Shown piece by piece: positions 35,366 through 45,302 of a DNA stretch of 64,000 bases (its first letter is position 1; each line of letters opens with the position of its first letter). The DNA comes from Crotalaria pallida (taxonomy: Eukaryota > Streptophyta > Magnoliopsida > Fabales > Fabaceae). The stretch covers positions 23,801,501-23,865,500 of the forward strand of contig CM075654.1 of NCBI GenBank assembly GCA_037953625.1. The letters run 5' to 3'. The notes under the pieces were generated by a model. It had not been told where the DNA came from. It saw only the letters and a program-made list of their open reading frames with translations, and made no database searches. The translations under genes and the position numbers were made by a program.

Positions 35366-35370
35366 CTAAA

Positions 35371-36391
35371 TGTAACACCCCAATTTGGACTTAGAATTTT
35401 CACTAAAAATTTGCGCCATTTTTTTTATAACTTTATCAAAATCAATTCAGTTTAATTCTTTTACAAAAAGGTTTTCATAAATACAATTTGATTCATTTGG
35501 TTTACAAAAATGTTTTGGTACTTGCGTCATAAAATTCTATTTCCAAAAAGAGATGTTACCATCCCACACATTTCCAAAAACTCATTTTCTCAATGTCATA
35601 TTTAGTCGATGGTTAACTCGCGAAAAACATTTAATTACTTTATGAACTTGCTACATAACAAAAGGAACTTCTTTTATTTCATTTCAAATAATCATTTATT
35701 ACAATAGGGGTTACATTAGGGATAGAGTAATCATGTCCTACCCATCCAAAGATGGACTACAAAACAAAGAATCTACTAATCATAGACTACTAATCTTCAT
35801 TGCTATCCTCCATCACAAGTCTCTGAAAGATTCCTCGGCTGCCAATTTTGTGTCCTCCTCATAATGATGCTCCATTTCACGATCATTCTCCAACTTAAGC
35901 AACCATAACTTGAGATGCTACATGATCTGGCTTCTGTGAACATTGTTCCCAAATGTCCACAAGGAAAGGAAAGAAGAGAGAGAGTCAACGATCCGGACGA
36001 AATGTTCGTCGACGGCATGGTCTTAATCCAAGGAATCACATTAGAACTCACACACATACAACTTTAACAAAGCATAAACTTTACATTATAACATCATCCC
36101 ATAGTTATCATGGGTTCACCATAATCATAACATTACCACATTATCCTTTTACTTTATCATTACAACCTCGTCATATCATCCTAATTTAATATTATTACTC
36201 AAGCATTCCATAATCTTTCCACAAAGTCTTTTCACAACCATCAATGATTTAGGGAGGGAAATCATTGAGGTAAGGGTAGATTAGCACACACGATACATCT
36301 CCTCCTTCAATATCCAACCACGTCCTAGTTCGGAAAGCAGATGGGATGCACAGGAATCCTAACCATGCTGACCTCGAAGCCAAAGGGTACG
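35371..36391 (-). repeat. Element T, 5' LTR, segment inside of G
   Basis: Starts TGTAACACCCCAATTTGG on plus and matches 26782-27809. It ends at the GTACG (36387-36391) duplicated when G inserted. Confidence 0.9.
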
Positions 36392-37025
36392 TGTAGTGTC
36401 CTAGAACACTAGATGTCCTTAACCCTCTAAGTGCTCAAGACTATGGAATCAGGAGCCCTAGAGAGGATCAAGAGTTAATGTGTGACTTATGGTATTTCTG
36501 CAGTTCCAGTTGGGAAAAGCAGGTTCTCCCTTGTCAACGTGTGTGTGCAGAGTGTCAACTTAGGGATGAGAGTACGTACCTGAAACCCTAGCTGTAATGA
36601 GCTATTTATAGGGTTTGGAGGAGGCTGATATGGGCCGTCTGGGCCCTGTATCAGGGTTGAGCTGAACCAGGATTCTGTGAGATAATATCGGAGGATTATG
36701 CTTAGAATCTGGATAGGATCAGCTGGAGATCTCATGTCTAGGCTGTTGCGAGAATCCAGGAGAGATTTGCGGAAGGGATAAGAAGCCTCGGTGGGTTTGA
36801 ACTTATCCGCTGGCCGACGGTATGTCTCGGCCTAGAATCTCAAGCCTGATGGATTGAGGACCGATGATGAGGCTCGGTTCCATCAAGTCCGAGCCTGGTC
36901 CTTTAGGGATGCTCGGAGTCCATGAGTCCGAGCGAGGGACGTTTATGCTAAGTGAACCAAGGAAAGTGCCCTTAGAAGACTCTTTTGACAAGGCTTAGAT
37001 CCGTATCAGGTCGGCAGACCCTACA
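36392..37025 (-). repeat. Element G, 3' LTR
   Basis: TGTAGTGTCC...ACCCTACA on plus, i.e. TGTAGGGTC...GGACACTACA on minus. It has a TATA box on minus (CTATAAATAG, 36602-36611). Confidence 0.93.
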
Positions 37026-37040
37026 AGCCCCCAGCTCGTA
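37026..37040 (-). other. Element G polypurine tract
   Basis: On minus, CGAGCTGGGGGCT directly precedes the 3' LTR. It is nearly the same as in H (GAGCTGGGGGGCTTA), linking the two families. Confidence 0.8.
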
Positions 37041-37706
37041 AGACTTTGAGAAGTCTGTGACGAGGTAGCAAGTGTTCAGGGTTGACCTTTTCAGATGCCT
37101 CGTTCCGGGAGTGTGTGGCAGCTGTAACCAGGTAGCCCATTCGAGGTGACGTTTTGGGTTCTCTAGGTACGGCGCGTTCCCTTGTAAATTGTGCCAAATC
37201 ATTTCGAATTTTAAAATTTGAAAAAGTGCCTTTTTGGTAACTGCCACGTCTCATCACCGTGTGGTTGAGTGGTGTAATGGGCTCTCGATCCACACAGGCT
37301 CATACGTGCATCGTGGGGGAAACCGAAAGGTTTTAAGGGTTTCTTTCGAATCCTTACACCCCCCACTCACTTCTCATTCGCCCTATCAGACTCGCACCAA
37401 AAGCTCCCAACTCTCTAACTTGCTCCGTCACTACTTCTTTGTTACTCCCAGGAAACCAGAAACTCACTCCCTTCTCAAGTTTATTTCTGCCACTACCTTC
37501 ACATCGCTTCCAGTTTTCCAGAGACTCAGAATCAAAAAAAGGTAGTCTTTCTTCTTCTAAATCAAATACTCTATTTCTGGTTCTGCTCTTTTCTGGTTCT
37601 TCTCTTTTCTATTTGTTGAAAGGGTTTCGCATTTCTGGGTTTTGCAGGGATTTTGGGGTTTTTTGTTCTGGGTAGTGTAGTGTTTAAGGCTTTGGATTTC
37701 TGGATC
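37041..37706 (+). promoter_or_regulatory. Leader and probable promoter of the G antisense gene
   Basis: The stretch between the LTR and the antisense coding region has no long frame. A CT-rich tract (37370-37560) resembles a 5' UTR. No clear TATA box was found. Confidence 0.35.
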
Positions 37707-37967
37707 ATGAGAGGTTGAAGGGAGTTGAGGAGAATTTATCATGAACTTTGTAGGAAATTAGGAGAGGAACCTTCTAGTGATAGCGATTTGGACTTTTCTG
37801 GGGATTTTGGGGATTCTGGGAGTAGTGATGACGCAGTAGACCCTTCATCTCCCCCCATCAGCCAGGGATCCATCGTGACAAAACCGTTAGCTATAGAACA
37901 CCCCTCGGACCCTGCTGAAGAAAACAAGTGGCTGTTGGCTTATAGTTTTGCTGAACGGAGAGCTCAG

Positions 37968-38122
37968 GTTAGGGTTAGTCCCGAGCGCTGTATAGTGGAG
38001 GAAGAGCCTTTGGGAAATCCGAGGAAAGAGGGGGGGAAAAAGTCCAAGGCTCGGCCTTAATTTTAAAATTAAAACTTCTGCTATAAAAAATCATAACGCC
38101 GAGCCTTTTACTTTTTCCCCAG
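37968..38122 (+). other. Probable intron 1 of the G antisense gene
   Basis: Donor CTCAG|GTTAGGG, acceptor TTTTCCCCAG|ATATGG, with an AT-rich, stop-containing middle. The acceptor lies at the same place in the protein as TTCTCCCACAG in H (17634). The donor is the less certain end. Confidence 0.55.
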
Positions 38123-38968
38123 ATATGGTGGAGCGCAGGTGCGAGACCAACCCTGAAGAATATCCCTTGCCGCCAAATCACACGCAGTATGATGAAGTCT
38201 TTGATCGGGAGGTGCTTGGAACGAGGCCTTCGTTGCTGACAAGGAATAGTTTAAACCATCTTCGTCCACTCCTCACACCTCCGAGAGAAGATGGGAATGC
38301 CTCAGACTTCGTACTAAGGCACATGGGCATAGATGACCGGAGATGCCTCCAAATTCTGGAAAATCGATAGCTTTTTTATTTCTACGAGGAGATAGCTACC
38401 AAGGTCGGAGTCCGAATGCCCTTTTCCACCCTCGAGATAGAAGTCCTGAAGCACTTAAACATAGCCCTGAGTCAACTACATCCGAGTGGTTGGGCCTTTG
38501 TAAGGGCGTTTCAACAGTTCTGCGACGCTGAAAATTTGGTCGCTACATTACGATCTTTCTTTTGGTTGTACGCCCCCCAAGTGAACAAGTTTGGCGATTC
38601 AAAGGGGCTTTGGGTGTCCTTAAAAGCTCGGAGGGACCACGCCCTCTTTGCAAAAGTGACCGATTCTTGGAAATCCTTTAAACCGCTCTTCTTTCAATAC
38701 AAATACACTGGAGCAGAAGTTTGCTGGTTTATGGAACAAATTGAGGCCGAAGGGGAAATTAAAGTTGTACCCCGGTTCCCTTTGAGCTGGTCGAATAGTA
38801 TCTACAATCGAGGGGCCTCGTTATATCAATTTGATTACAAAACTGATTTGACGAAAGCCGAGAGACGATTGTGCGACCGAGTTTGGGAATACCTTGAGGC
38901 GAATGGTCAAATTGATACCAAAAAAATATTGCTGAAGAGGACACGAGCCGAAGTGAAGGACGAGCCGG

Positions 38969-39015
38969 GTATATATATATTTTTTTTGCTCGGTTTAACA
39001 CTTATTCTCTTGTAG
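38969..39015 (+). other. Short intron 2 of the G antisense gene (47 bp)
   Basis: Donor CCGG|GTATATATA, acceptor CTCTTGTAG|AAAAAATGG. It is phase 1 and splicing creates GAA AAA ATG. It is unusually short for a plant intron; the homologue in H is 87 bp. Confidence 0.6.
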
Positions 39016-39061
39016 AAAAAATGGGGAAGAAAGCCACCAAAGCTAAGAAGAGCGAGGCTGC

Positions 39062-39213
39062 CGCAGATCGAGTGAGTAAACTGGCAGCACGAAAAGCTGG
39101 TTCGAGTTCCTCGATTAAGAGCCAGTCTTCCGAGCCAACTGCCGCAGATCGGGTGAGTAAGCTGGCAGCACGAATAGCTGGTTCGAGTTCCTCGATTAAG
39201 AGCCAGTCTTCCG
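39062..39213 (+). repeat. Internal tandem duplication in exon 3 of the G antisense gene
   Basis: A unit starting GCAGATCG.GTGAGTAA and ending CTTCCGAGCC is present twice with a period of 81 bp (27 codons), giving two RVSKLAAR..AGSSSSIKSQ blocks. In-frame expansion; H lacks it. Confidence 0.8.
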
Positions 39214-40429
39214 AGCCAACACCGGTGGACAAACCAACCTTGGCTCCTCGTGCCGTCACCCCCGAGGTAATTGAGGCCATTGAAGGAGTCCAAAAAATTG
39301 TCCAGTCGGATGCACAACAAGACGCTCAAGGTACCACCGAGCGTCCAGCCAAGAGGATTCGGGTAGAGAAAGGGAAGGGCTTGGCTGGGGATTGGTTTAA
39401 TTTGAGTAAATCCCATAAAGATACTCAGTTTGAGAAGGGTACCAAGGAAGCCGCTGTCAAGACTGTATGGGCCAAGAAGACTCCTGAGGGCTATTACGCA
39501 ACAGTCTTCCCTCCCGAGGATGCACAGGTGATGGATTCCTGGCATCCTTCGACTTGGGGGAACAACTGCACCGCCCTGGTGAAGGGTCTTCTTCGAAGTG
39601 CAAGTGTTCTTCATTACCTCGGCCGCCGTGGCGAGGATGTTCATGCTGGGGTCGCCCCTGATGAGAAGAAGAAGAGGAGGGAAGCGAATGATCGAGAGGA
39701 TTATTATCAGCTTCAAGTGGAAGGCCTTGAGAGAAAGCTTCAAATCCTGGCCAAAGAGAACGAGGAGCTGAAGAAGGGAATGCAAGATGCTGAAGAGGCC
39801 AAGTCCAAGGCCGAGGTCGAGAAGGAGAAAGTCGAGAAAACCTTCAAAAGGTCCAAGATGGGATGAGGAAAGCAGAAGAAATCTTGAAGAAGGCCGAAGA
39901 GGATGCTGCCACATTGCAGGAGGCCCAGGAGAAGGCTCGGAAAGCTGAGGAACTGTTGAAGAAGGCTGAAGAGGACAAAGCAACTTTGCAAGTGGCAATG
40001 GAAAAAACTCGGAAGGCCGAGGAAGATGCCGCGGTAGCTCGAGAACAACTCGAGTATACTAAGGATGAGGTTGCCGGACTCCGAGCCTCCTTGGACAAAG
40101 TGAAGGCACAAGATCTTAAGCACAAAATAGCAGCTTTGGAGAATCTTTATAATTGGGATCATGCAATTGAGGATTCTTTCTTTAATACCGCCGAGCAACT
40201 CCGCATCCTGAATCCTGGCCTTGTGACCAAGGGTGCTAACCCCAACCATGCTGTAAAGAACGGGCAGATCATAGGCACAAATGGGCGCCCCATCGACATG
40301 GGTAGCAAAGATCTTCCTGACCCTTTGGCCGAAGAATCCGAGGAAGAAGGGGTTGAAGACACTGAAGACGACGAGGAGGCAGACGACAAGTTTGATCCTG
40401 AAAGTGTCGTTCTTTCCGACGTAGAATAG

Positions 40430-40929
40430 ATTTTTGCTTTTTAGCTTGTATTTACCCCAATAGATGGGTTGAAATCTTGTTGCTATAACTTGTTTAGAAT
40501 ATTTATAATATCCGTTTTTATTTTATGCTTCTTTCGGAACTTTTTGTTAAGAATTCAAGTGTTAAGATCTCGGAACTCCAGCACTTTAGCCGAGGTGGGT
40601 TCCTCTATCCGCGATGTAAAAATGATTTTAAAACAAATCATGTTTGAATCGGGAATCTTTCTAGGGTACTTGACGAGTTATAAGCTCTTGTTTGAGCTGT
40701 TTATAATCGTTCGCGTCATAAACGGTGGCTAATCGATTATGAGGAAAAGTACATGAAAACAATGAATTCAATAACATCACTTTTATTCATTCAAAGCATT
40801 AACAATAAGTACAATGGGCTCAGAGTTCCACCGAGCGTTCACCATCATTAAAAATAAACAATCCTATAACAGCAAGGGAAATAGTAAAACTGAAACAATT
40901 GAAAAAGGAATTGAAATGGGTAGAAATTT
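40430..40929. other. Element G, gap between convergent pol and antisense genes
   Basis: No gene. AT-rich, with T-rich stretches at 40430-40560 and 40750-40800 suitable for transcript ends from both sides. Confidence 0.5.
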
Positions 40930-41370
40930 CTAACTGAAATATGCTCTAAGTTTTGCCACGTTCCATGTGTTGTTGATGAGGGCACCCGAGAGAGTTTCGA
41001 GCTTGTAGGCTCCTGTTCCTGTTTTAGAAGCTACTCGGTAAGGACCTTCCCAATTCTGAGCCAGTTTACCATCCTTAGCATTTTTGAGGCCGATGTCAGC
41101 TCTTCGTAGGACGAGGTCACCTACCTCGAATTCTCTGGGTACCACTGAGCGGTTATACCCTTTCGCTTGCATCAACTTGGCATGTTTTTCCCGTTCGGCA
41201 GCTAAATCCCTGACTTCTTCTGAAAGAACTAGGTCCTCACACAGTAAAGTGTTATTGAGGGGGTTCGGTTGTTGTAAAGCTCGGAAAGATGGGATAATCC
41301 TTTCCACTGGGATGACAGCGCCGCAGCCATAAGTGAGACGATAAGGGGTTTCTCCCGTGGAAGTCTGTAT
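40930..41370 (-). pseudogene. Element G integrase C-terminal part (beyond copia C)
   Basis: On minus the frame continues the integrase with TSTGETPYRLTYGCGAV, then LVLRRADIG, then NWEGPYRV, the GPY/F module of gypsy integrases, ending NTWNVAKLRAYFS. It joins directly with 51775-51900 once copia C and one TGTAT copy are removed. Confidence 0.85.
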
Positions 41371-42861
41371 TGTTGGAAACCAACAAGCAGCTCAATATAG
41401 TCTAGAGGGGGGTGAATAGAATATTGGAGCCTTAGTACAGATATTTCGATCACCGTAGAGAATGATTTGAAGAAAAACAAATTTTCTTTCAAAAACAAGT
41501 CAGGTTACTCGAGTAAAATACCTTTTAATCGAGTATTACGCAAGCAAATTTTATTTCACTCGAGTATCAGAAGTCTCACTCGAGTAAAGTTCAAAACAAC
41601 TTTCAGATTAATCGAGTAATCCACAATTCACTCGAGTAATCTGGGTAAAAATCAAATAGTAAAAGAGTTTTGATGAGAATTCTTTTAGAATCGCAATACT
41701 ATGATGATTCAACAAACTATGTATGAATGCTATGAACAATTGCAAGTAAATTTACCAACCAATTTTAGGTCAATTGATAATGAATTGAAAAACCCCAATT
41801 CTAACCTAAAATTCAATTGTTCTTGAATTAATGCAAACAAGAAAAGAAACAATGAAGATGGTGATTTTATCCTGGTTCACTTTCACCCACTTGAAAGCTA
41901 CATCCAGTCCCCTTTATCAAACTGATAAAGAGTTTCTACTAGACAAATTCAATTGTTAGAATTACAATGTTTAAGATGCAACTTTCTCACAAAGCTATCC
42001 TATCTTAACCCTTCTTCAAAGTGTGTACCAAACACTTTGAAATTCTAACCCAATTGAATTTCCGTCTTCTCTTGTTGATTTTTTGAAGATGCTTCCAACC
42101 AAATCCTTTTCAATCTTGCTTTGATAAACCTTCAAAGACTTGCTTGTGAAATTCTTCACCTTTGTTGAACTCTTGAAATGTGCAACCTCTTGTTGCAAAG
42201 CTTCAACACAATTAAGAACTAAAAAATATTGATCTCAAAGAAAACTTAGAACAATGATTAATCTTGAGTGAAGAATAGAAGAAATTTGTTGAATCTTGTT
42301 TTCTCAAAGGAAGTGTGTAATAGCTCTTGAAAAATGAAAGTGTATTGCTCAATAGAAAATTGTAAAAGAGTATGTAACCTTGTTCATGTAAAAATGAAGT
42401 CCTTTTAAAATTTTTCTGCCACTGTTCAAGTTACTCGAGTGAAGTGTAACACACTACTCGATTAACACATGTTGAAATACGTTACTCGAGTGACGAATAA
42501 CTCATTACTCGATTAACCTATGACAACACACATTACTCGAGTAAAGGCAAACTCATTACTCGAGTGACCTGATCAGATATGGACTAAAAACAAAGTTTTT
42601 CAAATGGATTTTCACAATAACTTTAATATGAGCTATTATAATCAAGATTAAGTTTTCTTCACTCTTAATCAAACATTATTATAAGCTTCATTAAGATCAC
42701 CTAAAGCTACCCACTCTCATGATATGCATTGCATAAAATTAAATATTACATTGCATTAGAATCAAACTAAATCCTAATTCTATTCTTCATGAGATAGCTT
42801 CCTTGTTGATAATGTTGTTGCTTGGAGAAAGGTTGTTAGCATCAAAACATAGAAACCTACA
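41371..42861 (-). repeat. Element C, 3' LTR
   Basis: TGTTGGAAACC...AACCTACA on plus. It contains about a dozen TTACTCGAGTAA-type palindromes (variants ACTCGAGTGA, TTAATCGAGTAA) in two clusters, 41504-41640 and 42432-42570. Confidence 0.95.
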
Positions 42862-42880
42862 AACTCCCCTTTTTTTATGA
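42862..42880 (-). other. Element C polypurine tract
   Basis: On minus, AAAAAAAGGGGAGTT directly precedes the 3' LTR start TGTAGG. Confidence 0.8.
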
Positions 42881-43338
42881 TGACAAACCTCCTTTGCAAT
42901 TAAGCACTAAGTTTTAAAATACTCCCCCTAAATGTTAGACACTTAGGAAAAATAAAATAAAACTTAACCTACAAGAACAACATCAACAAAATATTCTCCC
43001 CCTTTTGGCATCATTAAAAAATATATAAATGTTGAGAAAAATCCTTTGCCAAAAGTGGAAGGTAAGTGTATTAACTATGATAAAGAATGAAAATATAGTT
43101 AAGACGTAATGAATAAAATCCAAAATCAGAGTATAGTCTCTAACCATATAACAATCCAGAATAGTGCCATAATGTAAATATAACAATCCAAAACAAAGCA
43201 CCACAAAACATAGTACCACAATGTATCCAACATAGTTATCAACCATGAACAGCAAATACATAAACATAGTCTGAAACATAACATATAAAATATAACCATA
43301 AAATAGTCAGTGAAATGCATATAAAAAAAATGAAATGT
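42881..43338. other. Element C, non-coding 3' region
   Basis: AT-rich stretch between the extra ORF and the polypurine tract, with a second CCCCCTTTTGG-type purine/pyrimidine block near 42998. No gene. Confidence 0.55.
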
Positions 43339-44529
43339 TCAAAGAACAACATCAACCACATGAACTAAGGGTGAGGTGGAGGTGGAAAGTGATGGGAAAA
43401 GAGTCCAGAAACGTTGCTCCATAGCAATATTCTTCACATCTTGACGCATCTCCATAGCTGCAAATTGCTCATTTATGTGCTGAACCAAAGACTCATGTGC
43501 AGCTTGAGGATCAAATGGAGTGTCCAAATTTTCTAAGTCAATATAATCCTCAATACGATCCGTTTCCATATGAGCAGTAGAAGGAGGATGAGCAGAAGTA
43601 GTAGGAGCAGAAGAACCAGCCCGATCACCACGCGAAGAACCAGAAGCTTGAGCACCTTGCTCCAAAGCTTTGATTTGCGTTTTCCACAACCAAGAACGCG
43701 TAGGCCTATGCCAAGCAATCTTCATGTAGCTAATATGAGAATCATTGATACACCAATTGTTTTTCACTTCACGTTCATATGATTCATCATCAGCAAATGG
43801 AACTCTATAATACCTCATAATCTTAGTCACATGCTTAGGATATGGTAAATACTGAGTAGGAGGAGATTCAGCTGCAACATGCATTCTAGCAAGAAAAGTT
43901 TTGTTCCAATTGATTTCATATCTCTTTTTAATTCCATGAAACAATTTCAGATCATCATCTTGAAGTTGTGCATAATTTTGATTACACTTTGGAACAAGAC
44001 AATAAGTCACAATGTACATAAGCATCCTATCCTCAGCATGTAAAGGTGAGACATTTTTAGTTGCTTTACCATCCCAACTTTCACCAGGACGCAAAAGATT
44101 AGAATAAATCTTACTAGTATCCACAGCTAAATCATCACACTCATCATCACCAATATATGTTCCTTTATCCTCTAACCCAAACATCAAAGTCAAATCAACA
44201 GGTTTGATCACAAAATGAACTCCTCTAACCATAGTCTGATACTCACCATCCAACTTAGTGAAATTTTGATAAAATTGTTTGACTAGCCTAGGATAGTAAT
44301 GAGTATTAAACTCCAAAAACCTCTTAACATTCTGAAATTCTAAGTCATCAACAAAATGAAATTGTTCCTTACGCAACCAATCAAACTTCACATACCGTGT
44401 TATGCCAAACGTGCGACGGTCAAATTTTGGACCACGTGAATCCCTTTCTGCTTGAGAAAACCAAGGATTATTGCGTCCAGTAGCTTGTTTAGCTTTCTTT
44501 CTTAGAGGTTGGTGTGAGGAATAAGACAT
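43339..44529 (-). CDS. Element C extra ORF (396 aa), plant-transposon-type domain
   Basis: An intact frame from MSYSSHQPLRKKAKQ to a stop at 43339, in the same sense as pol and in the position where SIRE elements carry an envelope-like ORF. Residues about 60-110 read LEFNTHYYPRLVKQFYQNF and VRGVHFVIKPVDLTLMFGLE, the pattern of the domain catalogued as putative plant transposon protein (PF20167, from memory). The C-terminal third is low-complexity (ASGSSRGDRAGSSAPTTS) followed by an acidic part. I see no signal peptide or membrane segment, so it does not look like an envelope protein. Its role is unknown. An untranslated stretch of about 770 bp separates it from pol, so it may need its own transcript or splicing. 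Confidence 0.75.
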   Translation of the reverse strand: MSYSSHQPLRKKAKQATGRNNPWFSQAERDSRGPKFDRRTFGITRYVKFDWLRKEQFHFVDDLEFQNVKRFLEFNTHYYPRLVKQFYQNFTKLDGEYQTMVRGVHFVIKPVDLTLMFGLEDKGTYIGDDECDDLAVDTSKIYSNLLRPGESWDGKATKNVSPLHAEDRMLMYIVTYCLVPKCNQNYAQLQDDDLKLFHGIKKRYEINWNKTFLARMHVAAESPPTQYLPYPKHVTKIMRYYRVPFADDESYEREVKNNWCINDSHISYMKIAWHRPTRSWLWKTQIKALEQGAQASGSSRGDRAGSSAPTTSAHPPSTAHMETDRIEDYIDLENLDTPFDPQAAHESLVQHINEQFAAMEMRQDVKNIAMEQRFWTLFPSLSTSTSPLVHVVDVVL

Positions 44530-45302
44530 AATTGCTGAATTGTTGTGATGAAATTCGGAATATGGGGTTTTAGGGTTAGGGTTTGTGAATTTGGGGTTTT
44601 TCGGATTTGTGAGGATTTGGGTGAAATTGATGAATGTTTGATGAAGAAATGGTGTTATAAGGTTGATATGTGGAAGGATTTTGTTTATAATGGATGATTT
44701 TAGGCCATTTGGGACGGATTGATGATGAACTTTAGAGAGAAGAAGAGAAAAACTCGTATGAAGAGAGAGAAGAAATCGGAAAAATGATGCAAAATGCAGC
44801 AGTTCAGGTTTTATACTGACGCGCGTTACTCGAGTGAAATGATACGTTACTCGAGTATTTTGTTCCTTAATCGAGTGAAATCAAGTTTAATCGAGTAAGC
44901 CGAAAGATGAAAATATTTTACTCGAGTGACAGTATCAGTTAATCGAGTAAGCCGAAAGTGATTTAAAAATTAATCGAGTGACAGATGCAACTAATCGAGT
45001 AAGCCAAAAGAGATTTAAAAATTACTCGAGTGAAAACATATGTTAATCGAGTAAACTGCTGAAAAACTTAAAATTTCAAATTTTCATGCAAAATCATTTT
45101 CATGCACACAAACACATAGAAACACTTAGCATTTAGCAATTAACACACATTCAAATAAAGCAAGTAATCATATCATAGAAAAACATACACACACAACTAC
45201 ATACCAAAAGATTTATGAAACACTTTATCAAAATACAACAACTCAAAATACAAATCATATTGAAATAGGCTTGAAGGTGATTTCTAAAAGCATCAAATAC
45301 AA
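44530..45302 (-). promoter_or_regulatory. Element C, spacer between pol and the extra ORF, with palindrome cluster
   Basis: There is no coding signal. Between 44820 and 45060 about ten copies of ACTCGAGT / TAATCGAGT occur, the same palindromes as in this element's LTRs, upstream of the extra ORF's start. This could be an internal promoter that reuses the LTR's binding sites (inference). Confidence 0.5.

Larger units (their letters stand above)
37707..40429 (+). pseudogene. Element G antisense gene (Transposase_28-like extra ORF), spliced, damaged
   Basis: Proposed exons are 37707-37967, 38123-38968 and 39016-40429. Exon 1 encodes an acidic Ser-rich N-terminus. Exon 2 has the Transposase_28-like domain (LEIEVLKHLNIALSQLHP, WAFVRAFQQF, GLWVSLKARRDHALFAKV, WKSFKPLFFQYKYTG). 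Exon 3 has two near-identical copies of a RVSKLAAR..AGSSSSIKSQ unit, a long coiled coil of AEE/KKAEE type, and the end DKFDPESVVLSDVE. The H antisense gene has the same domain order, the same phase-1 intron and the end EEFDPRTVVLSDVE. Damage: TGA at 37716-37718, TAG at 38368-38370 and a frameshift near 39862. Function is unknown; the coiled coil and charged composition suggest a structural or chromatin-associated role only loosely. Confidence 0.72.

Noticed and set aside
37262..37353. tRNA-like box A (TGGTTGAGTGG) and box B-like TTCGAATCC, 80 bp apart
   Set aside because: No cloverleaf can be drawn around them and no SINE body or A-tail follows; likely chance within the antisense leader of G.
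38907..39998. 363-codon minus-strand ORF in G
   Set aside because: It is the mirror of the antisense gene's coiled-coil exon, Leu/Ser/Phe-rich with no family pattern; a shadow frame.
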